Of a stretch of DNA of 64,000 nucleotides, positions 19,257 through 28,582 are shown piece after piece. How positions within the stretch are numbered: position 1 is the first letter of the stretch; every line of letters begins with the position of its first letter. The position numbers were made by a program, and so were the translations under genes. The DNA lies in NCBI RefSeq assembly GCF_039769985.1, contig NZ_JBDNCH010000002.1, positions 806,001 to 870,000 on the forward strand, given 5' to 3'. The notes beneath the pieces were generated by a model. It searched no databases, was not told the DNA's origin, and worked only from the letters and a program-made list of their open reading frames with translations. The DNA is from Ponticoccus litoralis. GTDB taxonomy: Bacteria > Pseudomonadota > Alphaproteobacteria > Rhodobacterales > Rhodobacteraceae.

Positions 19257-20348
19257 TCACATCTTGAAGGCCTCGCCCCAACGGGCGTTGAAGGCTTCGA
19301 AACCCGCGACCATCTCGGTGTCGTAGTCGACCAGGATCAGGTTCTCCTCTCCACCGATCGCCTCGATCACATCATCAAGCGAGAAGGTGGTCTCGCCCTC
19401 GGGCTGGACGCCCGGGCGATAGGCCGTCAGTTTGCCGTCAGCCACCCCGTACTGGCCCGCCTCCGACAGGACGAAGTCCAGGAAGACGCGTGCGGCGGCA
19501 CCGTGCGGAGCCTCGGCGGTGATGCCCATGCCGCGCAGGAACACCGGCGTTCCGTCAGAGGGGAAGGTCCAGCCCAGCACCTGGCCGATGCCATCGTCGA
19601 GTTTGCCGAAGACCACCGGGCCGGACACGAAGAAGGAAGACGAAAGCTCACCCGTCAGCGTGCGTTCGATCATCCCGCCTGCGCCGCCGCCCGGGCGGGT
19701 CAACGGGCCGGCAGACGCGAACCAGTCCCAGGCCGCATCACCGTGGAACTTGGCGAAGGCATAGCCGATGGAGCCGCCGAAGGCATAGCGACCGTCATAG
19801 GTGCCGACCTTGCCCTCGAAGACCTCTGGATGGGCCACGATATTGCCGAAGTACTCTTCCATCGAACTGACCTGCAGCTCTTCCGGCACCGTGATCTTGT
19901 TGTAGACCGTCACCATCGGGTCAGCCGAGAAGGTATAGAGGCCCGGTTCGGGGTAGGACCAGGCCGGCAGGTTGGCCTGCTCGGGCGAGGCGTAGTCGGC
20001 CAGGGTGCCTGCCTCGACCGCGCGGATCCAGTCGGGGATCGAATTGGCGATGACCAGGTCGGCGCTGTCGACACCGGTGCCGATCTCTGCCTCGTAGCGC
20101 GAGAAGGCCTCGGAGGGGCCCATCTCGACCGACTGGACCTCGATCCCGGGATAGACCTCGTTGAAGGCCTTGACCACCGGGCCGAGGTTGGTGTTCGACA
20201 GGTTGGTGTAGATCAGCAGAGACCCTTCGGTCCCGGCCTGGGCAATCAGTTCTGCGTAGTCGGCGGGGTAGCCAGCGGGGGCCTCCTGCGCCTGAGCGGC
20301 GCCGGCGGCCAGCAGGGCCGCAGCCCCGGCGATCCAGTAACGGGTCAT
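19257..20348 (-). CDS. ABC transporter periplasmic binding protein (family 1-like)
   Basis: 363 residues with a clear Sec signal peptide, MTRYWIAGAAALLAAGAAQA, then a two-lobed binding fold of the AfuA/FbpA/thiamine-binding type (GSLLIYTNLSNTNLGPVV, DLVIANSIPDWIRA, EVFEGKVGTYD). It captures the substrate in the periplasm for the downstream permease. Its start overlaps the upstream hydrolase stop (ATGA), which puts hydrolase and transporter on one mRNA. Iron-binding tyrosine pairs are not obvious, so an organic substrate is as likely as iron. Confidence 0.88.
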   Translation of the reverse strand: MTRYWIAGAAALLAAGAAQAQEAPAGYPADYAELIAQAGTEGSLLIYTNLSNTNLGPVVKAFNEVYPGIEVQSVEMGPSEAFSRYEAEIGTGVDSADLVIANSIPDWIRAVEAGTLADYASPEQANLPAWSYPEPGLYTFSADPMVTVYNKITVPEELQVSSMEEYFGNIVAHPEVFEGKVGTYDGRYAFGGSIGYAFAKFHGDAAWDWFASAGPLTRPGGGAGGMIERTLTGELSSSFFVSGPVVFGKLDDGIGQVLGWTFPSDGTPVFLRGMGITAEAPHGAAARVFLDFVLSEAGQYGVADGKLTAYRPGVQPEGETTFSLDDVIEAIGGEENLILVDYDTEMVAGFEAFNARWGEAFKM

Positions 20349-21199
20349 GTGTCACTCCTGTTGGTTGTTCGAGGTTGGCTTGCATCTTGGGTTTCGTCGA
20401 GCCAGCCGCGCAGGATCTGCGCGGCGGCCCCGGCGCAGGGGGCAAGCTTGTGCCCCACGCCGGCAATTTCCGTGTAGGTGACCGGGGTGCCATGGGCCGC
20501 CAGGTCGGCCTTCAGGCTGCGGGCCTTGTCCTGCCGGGACAGCCCCGCCAGATCCGCATCCGCAGAGCCGAAGCGGGTGCCCGGCGCGCGCGAAACCAAC
20601 CCTGCCGCGCGATCGTCAGCCCCGATCAGGATGGCGGTGGGCAGCTGCGCCAGACCCGCGAGATCCGGCGCTTCTCCAAGGGCGTCCTCTATGCCCTTCA
20701 GGCCCGGCCACCAGGCCACGTCTTCGCGCAGCAGCGTGACCCCGCCGGGCGCGGCCAGGATCAGACCGTCAAGACGACCGGCCCGCACCAGCGCATAGCG
20801 CTGCGCGAACTGTGCGCCGCCCGAGAACCCGAAGAGCCAAAGCGCCCGGGGCGCCTGTCCGAGCTGCCGCACCGCGTCGTCCAGGATCGAGTCCATCAGC
20901 TTGAGGTAATCTTCGCTGCCGCCGCGCAGGAACTTGTAGTCGTCCGCCACATCAGCCCCCTCCACCCTTTCGGGAAAGTAGGGCAGCAGCAGGCTGACCT
21001 GCCCGTCCAGGTCCAGTCCTTCCAGCAGGCCGCGCAGGTCGCGATCGCTGCCATGTGCGGCGATCAGCAGCGGCGCGCCGGGCTGCCGGGCCGGACGCAA
21101 AACGTAGCGCCAACTGCCCTGCGGCAGCACGCGCACCGGCAGCCCGTCCAGCCGTGCATCAAGGGTCGTCAGGGGATTGGAAGCAGCGGGCAGTGTCAT
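20345..21199 (-). CDS. alpha/beta hydrolase (esterase-like)
   Basis: 284 residues with an alpha/beta hydrolase fold: an oxyanion-region LLIAAHGSDRDL, the nucleophile elbow LFGFSGGAQFAQ (Ser in GFSGG), an acid-bearing ILIGADDR and a C-terminal GVGHKLAP with the catalytic His. No signal peptide is visible, so it acts in the cytoplasm. It couples to the binding-protein gene by an ATGA overlap and follows the amidase gene by 123 bases. It probably hydrolyses the imported compound or an intermediate. The substrate is unknown. Confidence 0.8.
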   Translation of the reverse strand: MTLPAASNPLTTLDARLDGLPVRVLPQGSWRYVLRPARQPGAPLLIAAHGSDRDLRGLLEGLDLDGQVSLLLPYFPERVEGADVADDYKFLRGGSEDYLKLMDSILDDAVRQLGQAPRALWLFGFSGGAQFAQRYALVRAGRLDGLILAAPGGVTLLREDVAWWPGLKGIEDALGEAPDLAGLAQLPTAILIGADDRAAGLVSRAPGTRFGSADADLAGLSRQDKARSLKADLAAHGTPVTYTEIAGVGHKLAPCAGAAAQILRGWLDETQDASQPRTTNRSDT

Positions 21200-21322
21200 T
21201 CAGAGGCCTTCAGACAGTTGATTTCGGGGCTTTGCGGTGCCGCAACATTTTTGCCGCCTACATTGGCGCCAATTTTAGCCTTGTCAATTTCCCGGCTTCG
21301 TCGCGCCCTTGCGTCTTGGGTT

Positions 21323-22153
21323 TCAGGCTTCATGAGTCACGCCCTCCAGCTGCCGGGTCTGCCGCAGGACAGGAATGCGCCTACGGGTTGCCTCGATCTC
21401 GGCCTGGTCTATCTCGGCCAGGATCACTGCCGGATCGTCCTCGGCAGCGGCCAATACCTCTCCCAGCGGAGAAATGATCCGCGACTGGCCGAAGGTCGTC
21501 ACCCCGTCACGGGTGCCGCATTGCGCCGCCGCCACCACGTAAGAGCCGGTTTCGATGGCGCGCGCCTTCAGCAACGGCTCCCAATGCAGCGGTCCGGTGA
21601 TGGGCGAGAAGGATGCAGGGATCATCAGCACCCCTGCCCCGGCGCTGGCCAGTGCCCGAAAAAGATAGGGAAACCGCAGATCGTAGCAGATCGCCAGCCC
21701 CAGCTTGTGTGCCGCCGCCTCGCAGGTGATGGCGCCCCGCTCTCCGGGAGCGACCACGCGGCTTTCGATGAAATCCCCGGCCCCGCCCAGAGCCACATCG
21801 AAGGTGTGCAGCTTGTCGTAGCGGGCGGTGACACGACCGTCAGGAGCAATCATGTGCGCCCGGTTATGAATTCGCGCGCCTTGGTCCTGCCGCAGCAGAA
21901 GCGAGCCTGTGTGCAGCCAGATCCCCAGCTCTGTCGCCAGTGCGCGGCACAGGGCCAGCGTGCTGTCCTCTGCCTCGGTGCGGCAGGTCGCGGGGTAGTC
22001 GAACTGATCGCGCAGCAGCAGATTGGCGGCTTCCGGCAGGCTGACGACCTGTGCGCCCTGCGCGGCGGCCTCCCGGACCAGCCTGTCGATCTCGGCATTG
22101 TTGGCCGCGACATCGACCGTCGAACACATCTGGATGGCGGCAAAGCGTGTCAT
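21323..22153 (-). CDS. carbon-nitrogen hydrolase (nitrilase superfamily amidase)
   Basis: 276 residues with the Glu-Lys-Cys catalytic triad of the nitrilase superfamily: Glu in VSLPEAANLL, Lys in ARYDKLHTFDV and Cys in AICYDLRFP. The YDKLHTFDV wording resembles deaminated-glutathione amidase (Nit1/YbeM), but the operon suggests a catabolic amide substrate. It starts with ATG at 22153, overlapping the stop of the upstream hydrolase (ATGA). A longer reading upstream is the antisense-free extension of another frame and is not used. Confidence 0.88.
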   Translation of the reverse strand: MTRFAAIQMCSTVDVAANNAEIDRLVREAAAQGAQVVSLPEAANLLLRDQFDYPATCRTEAEDSTLALCRALATELGIWLHTGSLLLRQDQGARIHNRAHMIAPDGRVTARYDKLHTFDVALGGAGDFIESRVVAPGERGAITCEAAAHKLGLAICYDLRFPYLFRALASAGAGVLMIPASFSPITGPLHWEPLLKARAIETGSYVVAAAQCGTRDGVTTFGQSRIISPLGEVLAAAEDDPAVILAEIDQAEIEATRRRIPVLRQTRQLEGVTHEA

Positions 22154-23057
22154 GCGGCCACCTCGTCGAGGAAGCTGGAGACGCTGCGCATGCAAAGCGC
22201 GGGTTCTTCTACATGAGGCATATGGCTGGACCCTCCGAGGATCACCCACTGGGCGCCCGGGATCTTCTGGGCATAGGCCTCGGCGGCGCGCGGCGTCGCC
22301 TCGTCGAACCGCCCGGTCAACACCAGCGTCGGGGCCTTGACCCGGTGCAGGCGGTCCTCGATGGTCCAGTCCTTCAGCGTGCCGATGACATGGAACTCGG
22401 TCGGGCCATTCATCGTGTGATAGACGGTCGGATCGGCTTCGATCGCATCGAATGTGGCCACCACCTCCGCCGGCCAGGGATCCGCACGACAAACATGGGC
22501 GCGGTAGAAAACCTCGGTCGCGGCGAGGTAATCGGGATGGCTGAAATCGGCAGTTGCCTCATGGGCCAGCAGGGCCTCATGCACGCCGCCGGGCAGCTCG
22601 CGGCGCAGGCGCAGCGCCTCTTCGACCCAGGTCGGGAAAGAGCTGGGGGAATTGGCGATCACCAACCCTTGCAGGCCTTCCGGCTGCAGGACCGCATGTT
22701 CCGCCGCCAGCATCCCGCCCCAGCTTTGCCCCAACAGGCAATAGCGGTCGCGCAGACCCAGGTAATCCAGCAGCGTATCGAGTTCTTCCAGAAACAGCTC
22801 CACCGTCCAGAAATCCGCGCCTGCGTCGGGCAGGTGGGTGGAGCGCCCGTTGCCCAACTGGTCATAATGCACCACGGCACGGTACCGGTTTCGGCGATGG
22901 CGCGGTAGGCATCGACGTAGTCATGGGTGCAGCCCGGCCCGCCGTGAACGACGACCAGCGGCGGCGGGCCGACGCGCAGGTCGCCCGTCACGCGATACCA
23001 GGTCCGGTGTCCCCGAAAGGGGCAATGGCCCTCCTGGCTGATCATCTCCTGCGGCAT
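22150..23057 (-). CDS. alpha/beta hydrolase, proline iminopeptidase-like
   Basis: About 302 codons starting MPQEMISQEGH after AGGGAGGG. Features are the oxyanion-hole VVVHGGPGCTHDY, the nucleophile elbow LLGQSWGGMLA, Asp in VLTGRFDEATP and the His in GGSSHMPHVEE, typical of proline-specific peptidase S33 proteins that cleave amino-acid amides or small peptides. One frameshift at about 22876-22884 (IAETG / AVVHYDQLGNG) is a two-base insertion, GGTACC for GGCC. It leads the hydrolase-amidase pair and is divergent from the aldolase gene. Confidence 0.85.
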
Positions 23058-23182
23058 GCTGCCCTCCCTCGTTCCATTCCCAGATCCTTCGCGAACCCGC
23101 CGCCGCCGCGTAAGCTGCAAGATCTTGCAGGCTGTCGCGCCCCGGCCCTGCCACTAGCCTGCCGCGAAAACGGTGCGATACG

Positions 23183-23955
23183 ATGCCTCTTACCGACAGA
23201 TCCCTGCGCCTCTCCCTGCTGGGCGGCACGCCTCTTGCGGGCGCTTTCCTTTTCCTCGGAGCCCCGGACGTGGCAGAGGTGATGGCCAGTGCCGGGCTGC
23301 CCCTGCTGATCGTCGACCGCGAACATGCGGCGGCTCGATCTTTCCGGCGCCCTGCACGAGTTGCGCGCGATCCGCTCTGTTTCGGACGCCTTCGTCATGG
23401 CCCGCGCCCGCGACGGATCCCCCGGAGCGATAAAGCCGCTGCTGGATGCAGGCTTCGACGGGGTGATGGTGGCCGACGTGCGCAGCGCCGCGCAGGCCCG
23501 CGCCATCGCCGAGGCCGCCCGCTATGCGCCCCTTGGCCGCCGCGGGGCGCAATTCACCGTGTCGCGGGCCGCAGCCTACGGGACCGACAAAGAGCACCCG
23601 GCGCGGGCGAACGCCGGACTGCTGCTGGCCGTGATGATCGAAAGCCGCGCCGGGCTGGAGGCCATCCCCGAGATCGCAGCCGTGCCCGGCATCGACCTGC
23701 TGTTTCTCGGCCCGCTGGACCTGACGTCGGACTACGGCACCTTCGGCGACCTCGCCTCGCCTGAACTGGCGGGCGCTTTGCGCCGGGCCGAGGCGGCGAT
23801 CCTGGCCAGCGGCAAGATGCTGGGGGGCGCCTGCCTGCCCGGAGAAACCGCGCGGGACCTCTTCGCGCGGGGCCATCTCCTCGGTCTCTTCCACCTCCGA
23901 CGTCGGCCTGCTGCGCGAGGCAGCCCAGCGGGCGGTTCAGGTGATCCAGCCCTGA
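23183..23955 (+). CDS. HpcH/HpaI-family aldolase
   Basis: About 257 codons. The class II metal-dependent HpcH/HpaI fold is seen in the order GAPDVAEVMASAG, LLIVDREHA, MARARDGSPGAIKPLLDAGFDG, MIESRAGLEAIPEIA (metal-binding Glu), DLLFLGPLDLTSDYG (metal-binding Asp) and a closing DVGLLREAAQRAV. It cleaves or forms 2-keto-acid aldols. Two frameshifts are present: about 23328 (GGCTC for GGCC) and about 23880 (CCTCGG for CCTGG). It is divergent from the hydrolase operon, and its 3' end overlaps the convergent LuxR gene by 19 bases. Confidence 0.85.
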
Positions 23956-24621
23956 CGGGTGGCCAGCACCGCCGCATGAGAGCGGTTGCGCGCGCCCAGC
24001 TTGGCCGCCGCCGCCTGCAGGTGCTTCACCACCATGCTTTCGGACCGGCCCAGCACATGGGCGATCTGCTTGGCCGACAGCCCGTCGGCGGTATGTCCCG
24101 GGCACTCCGCCTCGCGCGGGGACAGCGGCCCCCGTGCCGGGGCGGCGCCGATCCGGTCCTGCAAGCCAAGGGCCATCACCGCAAACTGCGCCAGCGCCGC
24201 CTCCCCCACCTCTGCCTCCACGAAGGCCGTCAGCGTGGCGAAGCCGCGCCCGGGTAGGTGCAACGGCATCGTCATGCCGCGCCCCAGCCCCCAGGACAGA
24301 AGCCGCTCGCGCACCTCGCCCACCTCCGTACCGCTCGAGGTCGTCGGCGATGCGCGAGGGCTCTCCGGCATGATAGCTCCAGGCAAAGGGTTGCAGCATG
24401 CGCGCCGCCCGCCCCTGCACCGGATCGGCCCGGTAAAGCGACCGCCCACACCAGTCGGCCACCAGCTGCTCGGCGCTGCCGCGGGCCTCGATCAACTCCG
24501 GCAGGACAAAGCGTGCCGGGTCCGGGCTGAAGGGAAGCGGAGAGTAGTCATAGACCAGCCCCCGCACCCCGGCCCCGAGGGCGGCGAAGACCTGGTCTAC
24601 CTGTGACCCCGCCGCGCCCAT
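23937..24621 (-). CDS. LuxR-family transcriptional regulator
   Basis: About 228 codons. An N-terminal autoinducer-binding-like region (VYDYSPLPFS, ADWCGRSLYRADPVQ) is followed by a C-terminal LuxR helix-turn-helix, LSPREAECPGHTADGLS ... AKLGARNRSHAA. The ATG at 24621 overlaps the RraA stop, so the two genes are coupled. One frameshift at about 24335-24342 (DLER / EVGEVRERL) is repaired by GGCCG for GGTACG. Whether it binds an acyl-homoserine lactone cannot be told. The solo gene beside a catabolic cluster could equally sense a pathway compound. Confidence 0.8.
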
Positions 24622-25295
24622 CAGGTGATCGCCTCGATCCGGGCGGCGACCATGGCACTTGCACCCGACATCTCTCCGATGGGACGGCCCTCTGCCACAC
24701 CGGCGAGGGTGCGATCGGTCAGCGCCTGAAGCGCCTCGGCCTGCGCCAGCACGCCGTCCAGCTCTGCGGCATGCAGGCTGACGACTCCCAGATCGTCGGC
24801 GAGGATCGCGTCGCCAGCAAGGACCGGCACGCCGCCGACCGAGACGGGACAGTTCAGGGCGCCACCCTGCCCGGTCAATCGCGTGGTCAGCACCGCCGCC
24901 CCGCGACTGAAGACCGGCAAGCCAAGCTCGGCCAGCTCCCGGGTATCGGTATGGCAGCCGTCGATCACCACCCCGACCGCCCCGGCATTGCGGATCGCCC
25001 GGGCCACGCCACCGCCCGGGCAGGCCGCTTGCCTGTCGCCGCGCCGGTCTATCACCAGCACGTCCCCCGGCCTCAGCAGACCTGCGGCATGGTGCAACAG
25101 CGTGGAATCGAGCCCGGGCAGGCAAAGCGTCACCGCGGTGCCCGCAAGACGCGGCACCGGCGCCACGGGCCGGACCCCCGGCTCCATCACCCCGCGATCC
25201 AGGAAATGCCCCAGCAGGACGGTTTCGAACCGGGCCAGCCGTTTCAGCCTTTCGGCAGAGATCGCGGTGGGCATGGCGGCAAGTGAATAGGTCAT
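24621..25295 (-). CDS. RraA-family protein (HMG/oxaloacetate aldolase-like)
   Basis: 224 residues of the RraA/HMG-aldolase fold: VTLCLPGLDSTLLHHAAG, the GDVLVIDRRGD loop, VARAIRNAGAVGVVIDG with the Arg-Asp active-site pattern, and LPVFSRG. Family members cleave 4-hydroxy-4-methyl-2-oxoglutarate or decarboxylate oxaloacetate; others have different lyase roles. It is the first minus-strand gene of the cluster, transcribed divergently from the LysR gene with a 105-base shared promoter region, so LysR control is likely. Confidence 0.85.
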   Translation of the reverse strand: MTYSLAAMPTAISAERLKRLARFETVLLGHFLDRGVMEPGVRPVAPVPRLAGTAVTLCLPGLDSTLLHHAAGLLRPGDVLVIDRRGDRQAACPGGGVARAIRNAGAVGVVIDGCHTDTRELAELGLPVFSRGAAVLTTRLTGQGGALNCPVSVGGVPVLAGDAILADDLGVVSLHAAELDGVLAQAEALQALTDRTLAGVAEGRPIGEMSGASAMVAARIEAIT

Positions 25296-25400
25296 GGGAT
25301 CTCCAACTCGTTTTCCCTATCACGCAACAGACAAGCATCAGCGGTCCACTTGAATTGACTGATCCATCCGATAGAATTTTTCGATCAATGCGGAGCCCCC

Positions 25401-26267
25401 ATGCAGATCCACAGCCTGCGCACCTTCTACTGGGTCAATCGCCTCGGCAGCTTCCGCAAGGCGGCAGAGGTGCTGAACATTTCGCAGCCCACCGTCTCGG
25501 CCAGGATCCGCGGGCTGGAGGACGAGCTGGGCGTGCCCCTGATGCTGCGCGATGCGGGCCTCTGCCTTACTCCGCAGGGCGAAGAGTTGCTGGACTACGC
25601 ACGCCAGGTGCTTCGCCTGACCGACGACCTCTCCTTCCAAAATGCACCGCAATCCCGGGCGAGCCGACTGCGGCTAGGAGCCAACGGGCCTGTGGCCGCC
25701 ACCTGGCTGATGGCCCTGGTCGACCACCCGGAGGCGCAGCATCCCGCCCTGCGGCTGGAGATCGAAGTGAACCAGAGCGCGACCTTGCTCAAGCACCTCG
25801 CGACCGGTCAGCTCGACCTTGCGATCCTCTCGACCGATACGCCGCACCCCGACCTGAAGCTAACCCCGCTGGGGAAGTTCCCCATGATTTGGGTCGGTGC
25901 CCCTTCCCGCTATGGCGACAGGCTCGACGACGAGGCCCTCTCCCGCTCCCCCATCATCGGCTACAACTGGGAATCCCCGATTCACGACAGCACCCGTACC
26001 CCGGCCTTCGGCCCAGGACGGCACCATCGTTTCGCCCACTCAGACAGCCTCTTTATGATGATACGCCTTGCGGTGAACGGCATGGGCCTGGCACTTGTGC
26101 CGGAGCATGCGGTCCAGCAGGAACTGGCAAGCGGCCAATTGGTCCGGATCACCGTTGAACGCCGCCCTGCCCCGCTGGAAGTATGCGCGGCCTACCGCCG
26201 CGAGACCCTCTCTCCCCCGGCCCAGGACGCCCTGACATTCGCGTGTCGTGCCATGCCGCCGCGATAA
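25401..26267 (+). CDS. LysR-family transcriptional regulator
   Basis: 288 residues: an N-terminal winged helix-turn-helix (FRKAAEVLNISQPTVSARI, residues about 18-36), then a periplasmic-binding-like effector domain (LRLGANGPVAATW, LDLAILSTDTPH, LAVNGMGLALVPEHAV). It is divergent from rraA across 105 bases, the usual geometry for control of the adjacent operon. It reads through without a break. The effector is unknown. Confidence 0.9.
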   Translation: MQIHSLRTFYWVNRLGSFRKAAEVLNISQPTVSARIRGLEDELGVPLMLRDAGLCLTPQGEELLDYARQVLRLTDDLSFQNAPQSRASRLRLGANGPVAATWLMALVDHPEAQHPALRLEIEVNQSATLLKHLATGQLDLAILSTDTPHPDLKLTPLGKFPMIWVGAPSRYGDRLDDEALSRSPIIGYNWESPIHDSTRTPAFGPGRHHRFAHSDSLFMMIRLAVNGMGLALVPEHAVQQELASGQLVRITVERRPAPLEVCAAYRRETLSPPAQDALTFACRAMPPR

Positions 26268-26303
26268 CCGCCTCCGGGCTCCTGCGGCTCAAAGATGCAC
26301 TCA

Positions 26304-26329
26304 AGCCTTACTTCAGGGGGGCTTTTTCT
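26304..26329 (+). terminator. putative terminator after the LysR gene
   Basis: AAGCC and GGCTT can pair around a 12-base loop, followed by TTTCT. The stem is short, so this is a weak call. Confidence 0.35.
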
Positions 26330-26564
26330 CCAATTGGCCGCGCATGAAAACGTCGGCCCCCTCACCGGTCAGGAGCGTTTTGCCCAGATTTTCAGGCGCC
26401 CCCGGGGGCTAGATGTTTGCTCCCACGGTTTGATGCCGTGCCCCTTTCGAAGGCATGGAAGGATGCCCTGTGGGACAAGTTCGTCACGGAAGCCCAGGAC
26501 CACGCAAGCCGTCAGCGCAGCAAAACAGTGCCCGCAAGCTTCGCTCGCGACGCTGACCCACCGC

Positions 26565-26778
26565 CGCCGTTTGATGGAAGTCGAGCCAACCCGACTTTCC
26601 AAAGAAGACCGCGCGATGCTGGAAGGATGCCGCGACGGTGCCGATACATTCGACCTGCGCTCGGCGCATCATATCGACGAGATCGCGGCGGCGCTTCATG
26701 CGGAGCTTCGCTGGATCGCGGAAGCGACAACCCATGTCTGGCGCAGCCTTCATCATAACCTGGCAGGTGGCAGGTCAT
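26565..26778 (+). pseudogene. fragment of the Tn7-like element's AAA+ ATPase
   Basis: The translated stretch MEVEPTRLSKEDRAM ... FDLRSAHHIDEIAAALHAE ... HVWRSLHHN closely matches residues about 78-148 of the ATPase encoded at 8600-9724. It stops just before where Walker A would begin and runs into transposon-end sequence. The upstream 300 bases are open in frame but do not match the ATPase N-terminus. I read this as an internal-deletion relic: ATPase start region, then loss of the rest of the module, then the end array. Confidence 0.8.
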
Positions 26779-26780
26779 CG

Positions 26781-26898
26781 TGCATGCCTATGCCTTGCGG
26801 CGAAAAAACGACATCCGGCAACACATTGAAGTGGCTGGTGAATATACAAGGCACTGCGATCCGGAACCATCCGGCTGTGCAAACTTATGGTACATTGG
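26781..26898 (+). repeat. second transposon end array
   Basis: TGCATGCCTATGCC (26781-26794) and TGCAAACTTATGG (26878-26890) followed by TACATTGG match the array at 14139-14256 in order, orientation and spacing. The extra outer-to-inner box seen at 14118 is lost at the deletion junction. Confidence 0.75.
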
Positions 26899-27308
26899 CT
26901 CTGACATCGCGCAGACGGACCGGGCACAGAAAGGCCGGCGGGCGCGCGGGTTTTCACAATCGGCTCTCGCGCCAGAACCGGCACGTCGACGCCCCGTGAC
27001 AGGACGTGGCGGTGGCCGCAGAGGCCGCAAATGCACAATCAGCTTAAAATTGCAGAACGCGCCAGCATTGGCCTCGAACCTCACAGCCGATCGATGTAGG
27101 GTACAGGGGCGGCAGCCACGCAACGCCTCTGAACAAGGGTCTTTGGTGCCGCAAGAAAATGGCCAACCCGATCTCGGCCTGTGCCGGCCCGTCATATCCC
27201 CACTTCAGAATGGAACGCCTTTACACAGATTTGCCTCACTCCAAAGTTTCGCCCCAGGGTTGATTTAGGGCGGGACTTTCTAGGCAGGCGTCAAGGAGGA
27301 AACGCAGA
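26899..27308. other. 410-bp spacer between the relic end and the Cache-HAMP gene
   Basis: No supported gene. The sequence just right of the relic end should be the original chromosome flank. A GGAGG ribosome site near 27295 precedes the next gene. No tRNA or other recognised attachment sequence is seen. Confidence 0.4.
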
Positions 27309-28514
27309 ATGCGCAGAGCACAGAAAAACCCGTCGCCCCGTGCCATCACCTGGATCGCGACAGCCCTTCTGCTATCCGTGCTCTGTGCCGCCCTGTTCGT
27401 GGCTTTTATCGTCACGCAACGCAGCACCCTGGCGCAGCAACACCTGCGGCATGACGTGGTCCTGCGCGGCGCTGACGCGGTCGCCCTCAGCTTCAACACG
27501 GCCCTGAAGCGTGAATGGGGAAGCCTTCACGCCGTGGCAGGCAATATCAGCAATGCCAGCAAGTCCGAGACCAATGACTTCATGGATGCCGTGCCGCAGG
27601 CCGGGGGACAGGTCGCCTGGGCGGGTGTCGCCGATCTGGACGGTCGCATTCTGTCCGGCTCGGGCCGTGCGCGTGAAGGAGAGGACGTCAGCCAGCGCCG
27701 CTGGTACCGCGAGGGCCTCCGCCATCCCAGTGTCGGGAATGTCTATGCCAGCAATTCCCTTCAGCAGTCCCTGCTGAATCTCTCGACCCCGGTTCGGGAC
27801 AAGGACAGCGGTGAGGTCACGGGCGTGCTGGTCTACAGCCTGCGGATGGATTGGGTCGAGAACTTTCTCACGCTTGCGCGTGAACAGCTGAAAATCGACG
27901 TGGTCGTGCAAAATCGCGAGGGCGAGACGCTGGTGGATACCCGGGACGTGGCGCGCAGCCTTCCCGAGGCCGCCGTGGCGCAGGCCGGGCTGGGTCGCGA
28001 TCTGGCCGGCAACTTCTACCTGCTCGACCAGACGGACGGGCTATATGCGTTTTCTCCCAACTTCATCAGCGACGATCTGCCCGACTTCGGCTGGCGGGTC
28101 TTTGCCGTGCTGGACACCAGCAGCCTGATCAACGTGATGCCGCAACTGCTAAGGACCTCTGTGCTTGCCGTCTCACTCGCGGCGGGCTTCGTGCTGATCG
28201 TGACATTGATCGCTGCCCGTATTGTCCTGCGTCCCATCGAGGATCTGGTCGGCACCGCCGCGGCCATGGCCGAGGGCGAATTCAGCTATCCCCGCGAGAG
28301 CCGAAGCTCTCGCGAGGCGATCACACTGTCACAGGCCCTTACGCGAATTCAGGGCACCCTGGCCTTGCTTCAGAAACGGAAAGCGGGCCGGGACACCCCT
28401 TCCCTGCGGGATGGCGGGGAGGGTGGCGGCGGCCCCAGTACGAACGAGGGCGACGCCCCGGACCAACCGCAGGACGCCACGTGGCAGCCCAAGCAGACAA
28501 GCGGACAGAAATGA
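27309..28514 (+). CDS. membrane Cache-HAMP protein without output domain
   Basis: 401 residues: TM1 at about 14-34 (ITWIATALLLSVLCAALFVA), a roughly 240-residue periplasmic dCache-like sensor (VAWAGVADLDGRILSG, RRWYREGLRHPSVGNVY), TM2 near 285-307, then a HAMP-like linker (LRPIEDLVGTAAAMAEGEFSY) and a low-complexity tail rich in Gly, Asp and Gln. There is no kinase, GGDEF/EAL or MCP domain. It stands upstream of the beta-glucan locus on the other strand, so it may sense a signal for that system through a partner. Preceded by AAGGAGG. Confidence 0.75.
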   Translation: MRRAQKNPSPRAITWIATALLLSVLCAALFVAFIVTQRSTLAQQHLRHDVVLRGADAVALSFNTALKREWGSLHAVAGNISNASKSETNDFMDAVPQAGGQVAWAGVADLDGRILSGSGRAREGEDVSQRRWYREGLRHPSVGNVYASNSLQQSLLNLSTPVRDKDSGEVTGVLVYSLRMDWVENFLTLAREQLKIDVVVQNREGETLVDTRDVARSLPEAAVAQAGLGRDLAGNFYLLDQTDGLYAFSPNFISDDLPDFGWRVFAVLDTSSLINVMPQLLRTSVLAVSLAAGFVLIVTLIAARIVLRPIEDLVGTAAAMAEGEFSYPRESRSSREAITLSQALTRIQGTLALLQKRKAGRDTPSLRDGGEGGGGPSTNEGDAPDQPQDATWQPKQTSGQK

Positions 28515-28582
28515 GCGGACCCCGACACGCGGCGCGGGCCACCCCCGCCTTCCCCCGATACATCAGACGGACCAAGCCCAAC

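Larger units (their letters stand above)
26565..26898 (+). mobile_element. relic of a second Tn7-like element end
   Basis: An ATPase fragment is joined to an end array in the same orientation as the module at 8.6-14.3 kb. The two TGCA(TG/AA)C(C/T)TATG boxes at 26781 and 26878 lie 97 bases apart, exactly as at 14139 and 14236. The last box is followed by the same GTACATTGGC before the flanks diverge. No tns genes remain, so it could only move in trans. Confidence 0.75.

Noticed and set aside
21323..22492. 389-codon reading of the amidase gene
   Set aside because: The first 113 codons are an out-of-frame reading of the upstream hydrolase; the ATGA junction at 22150-22153 defines the start.
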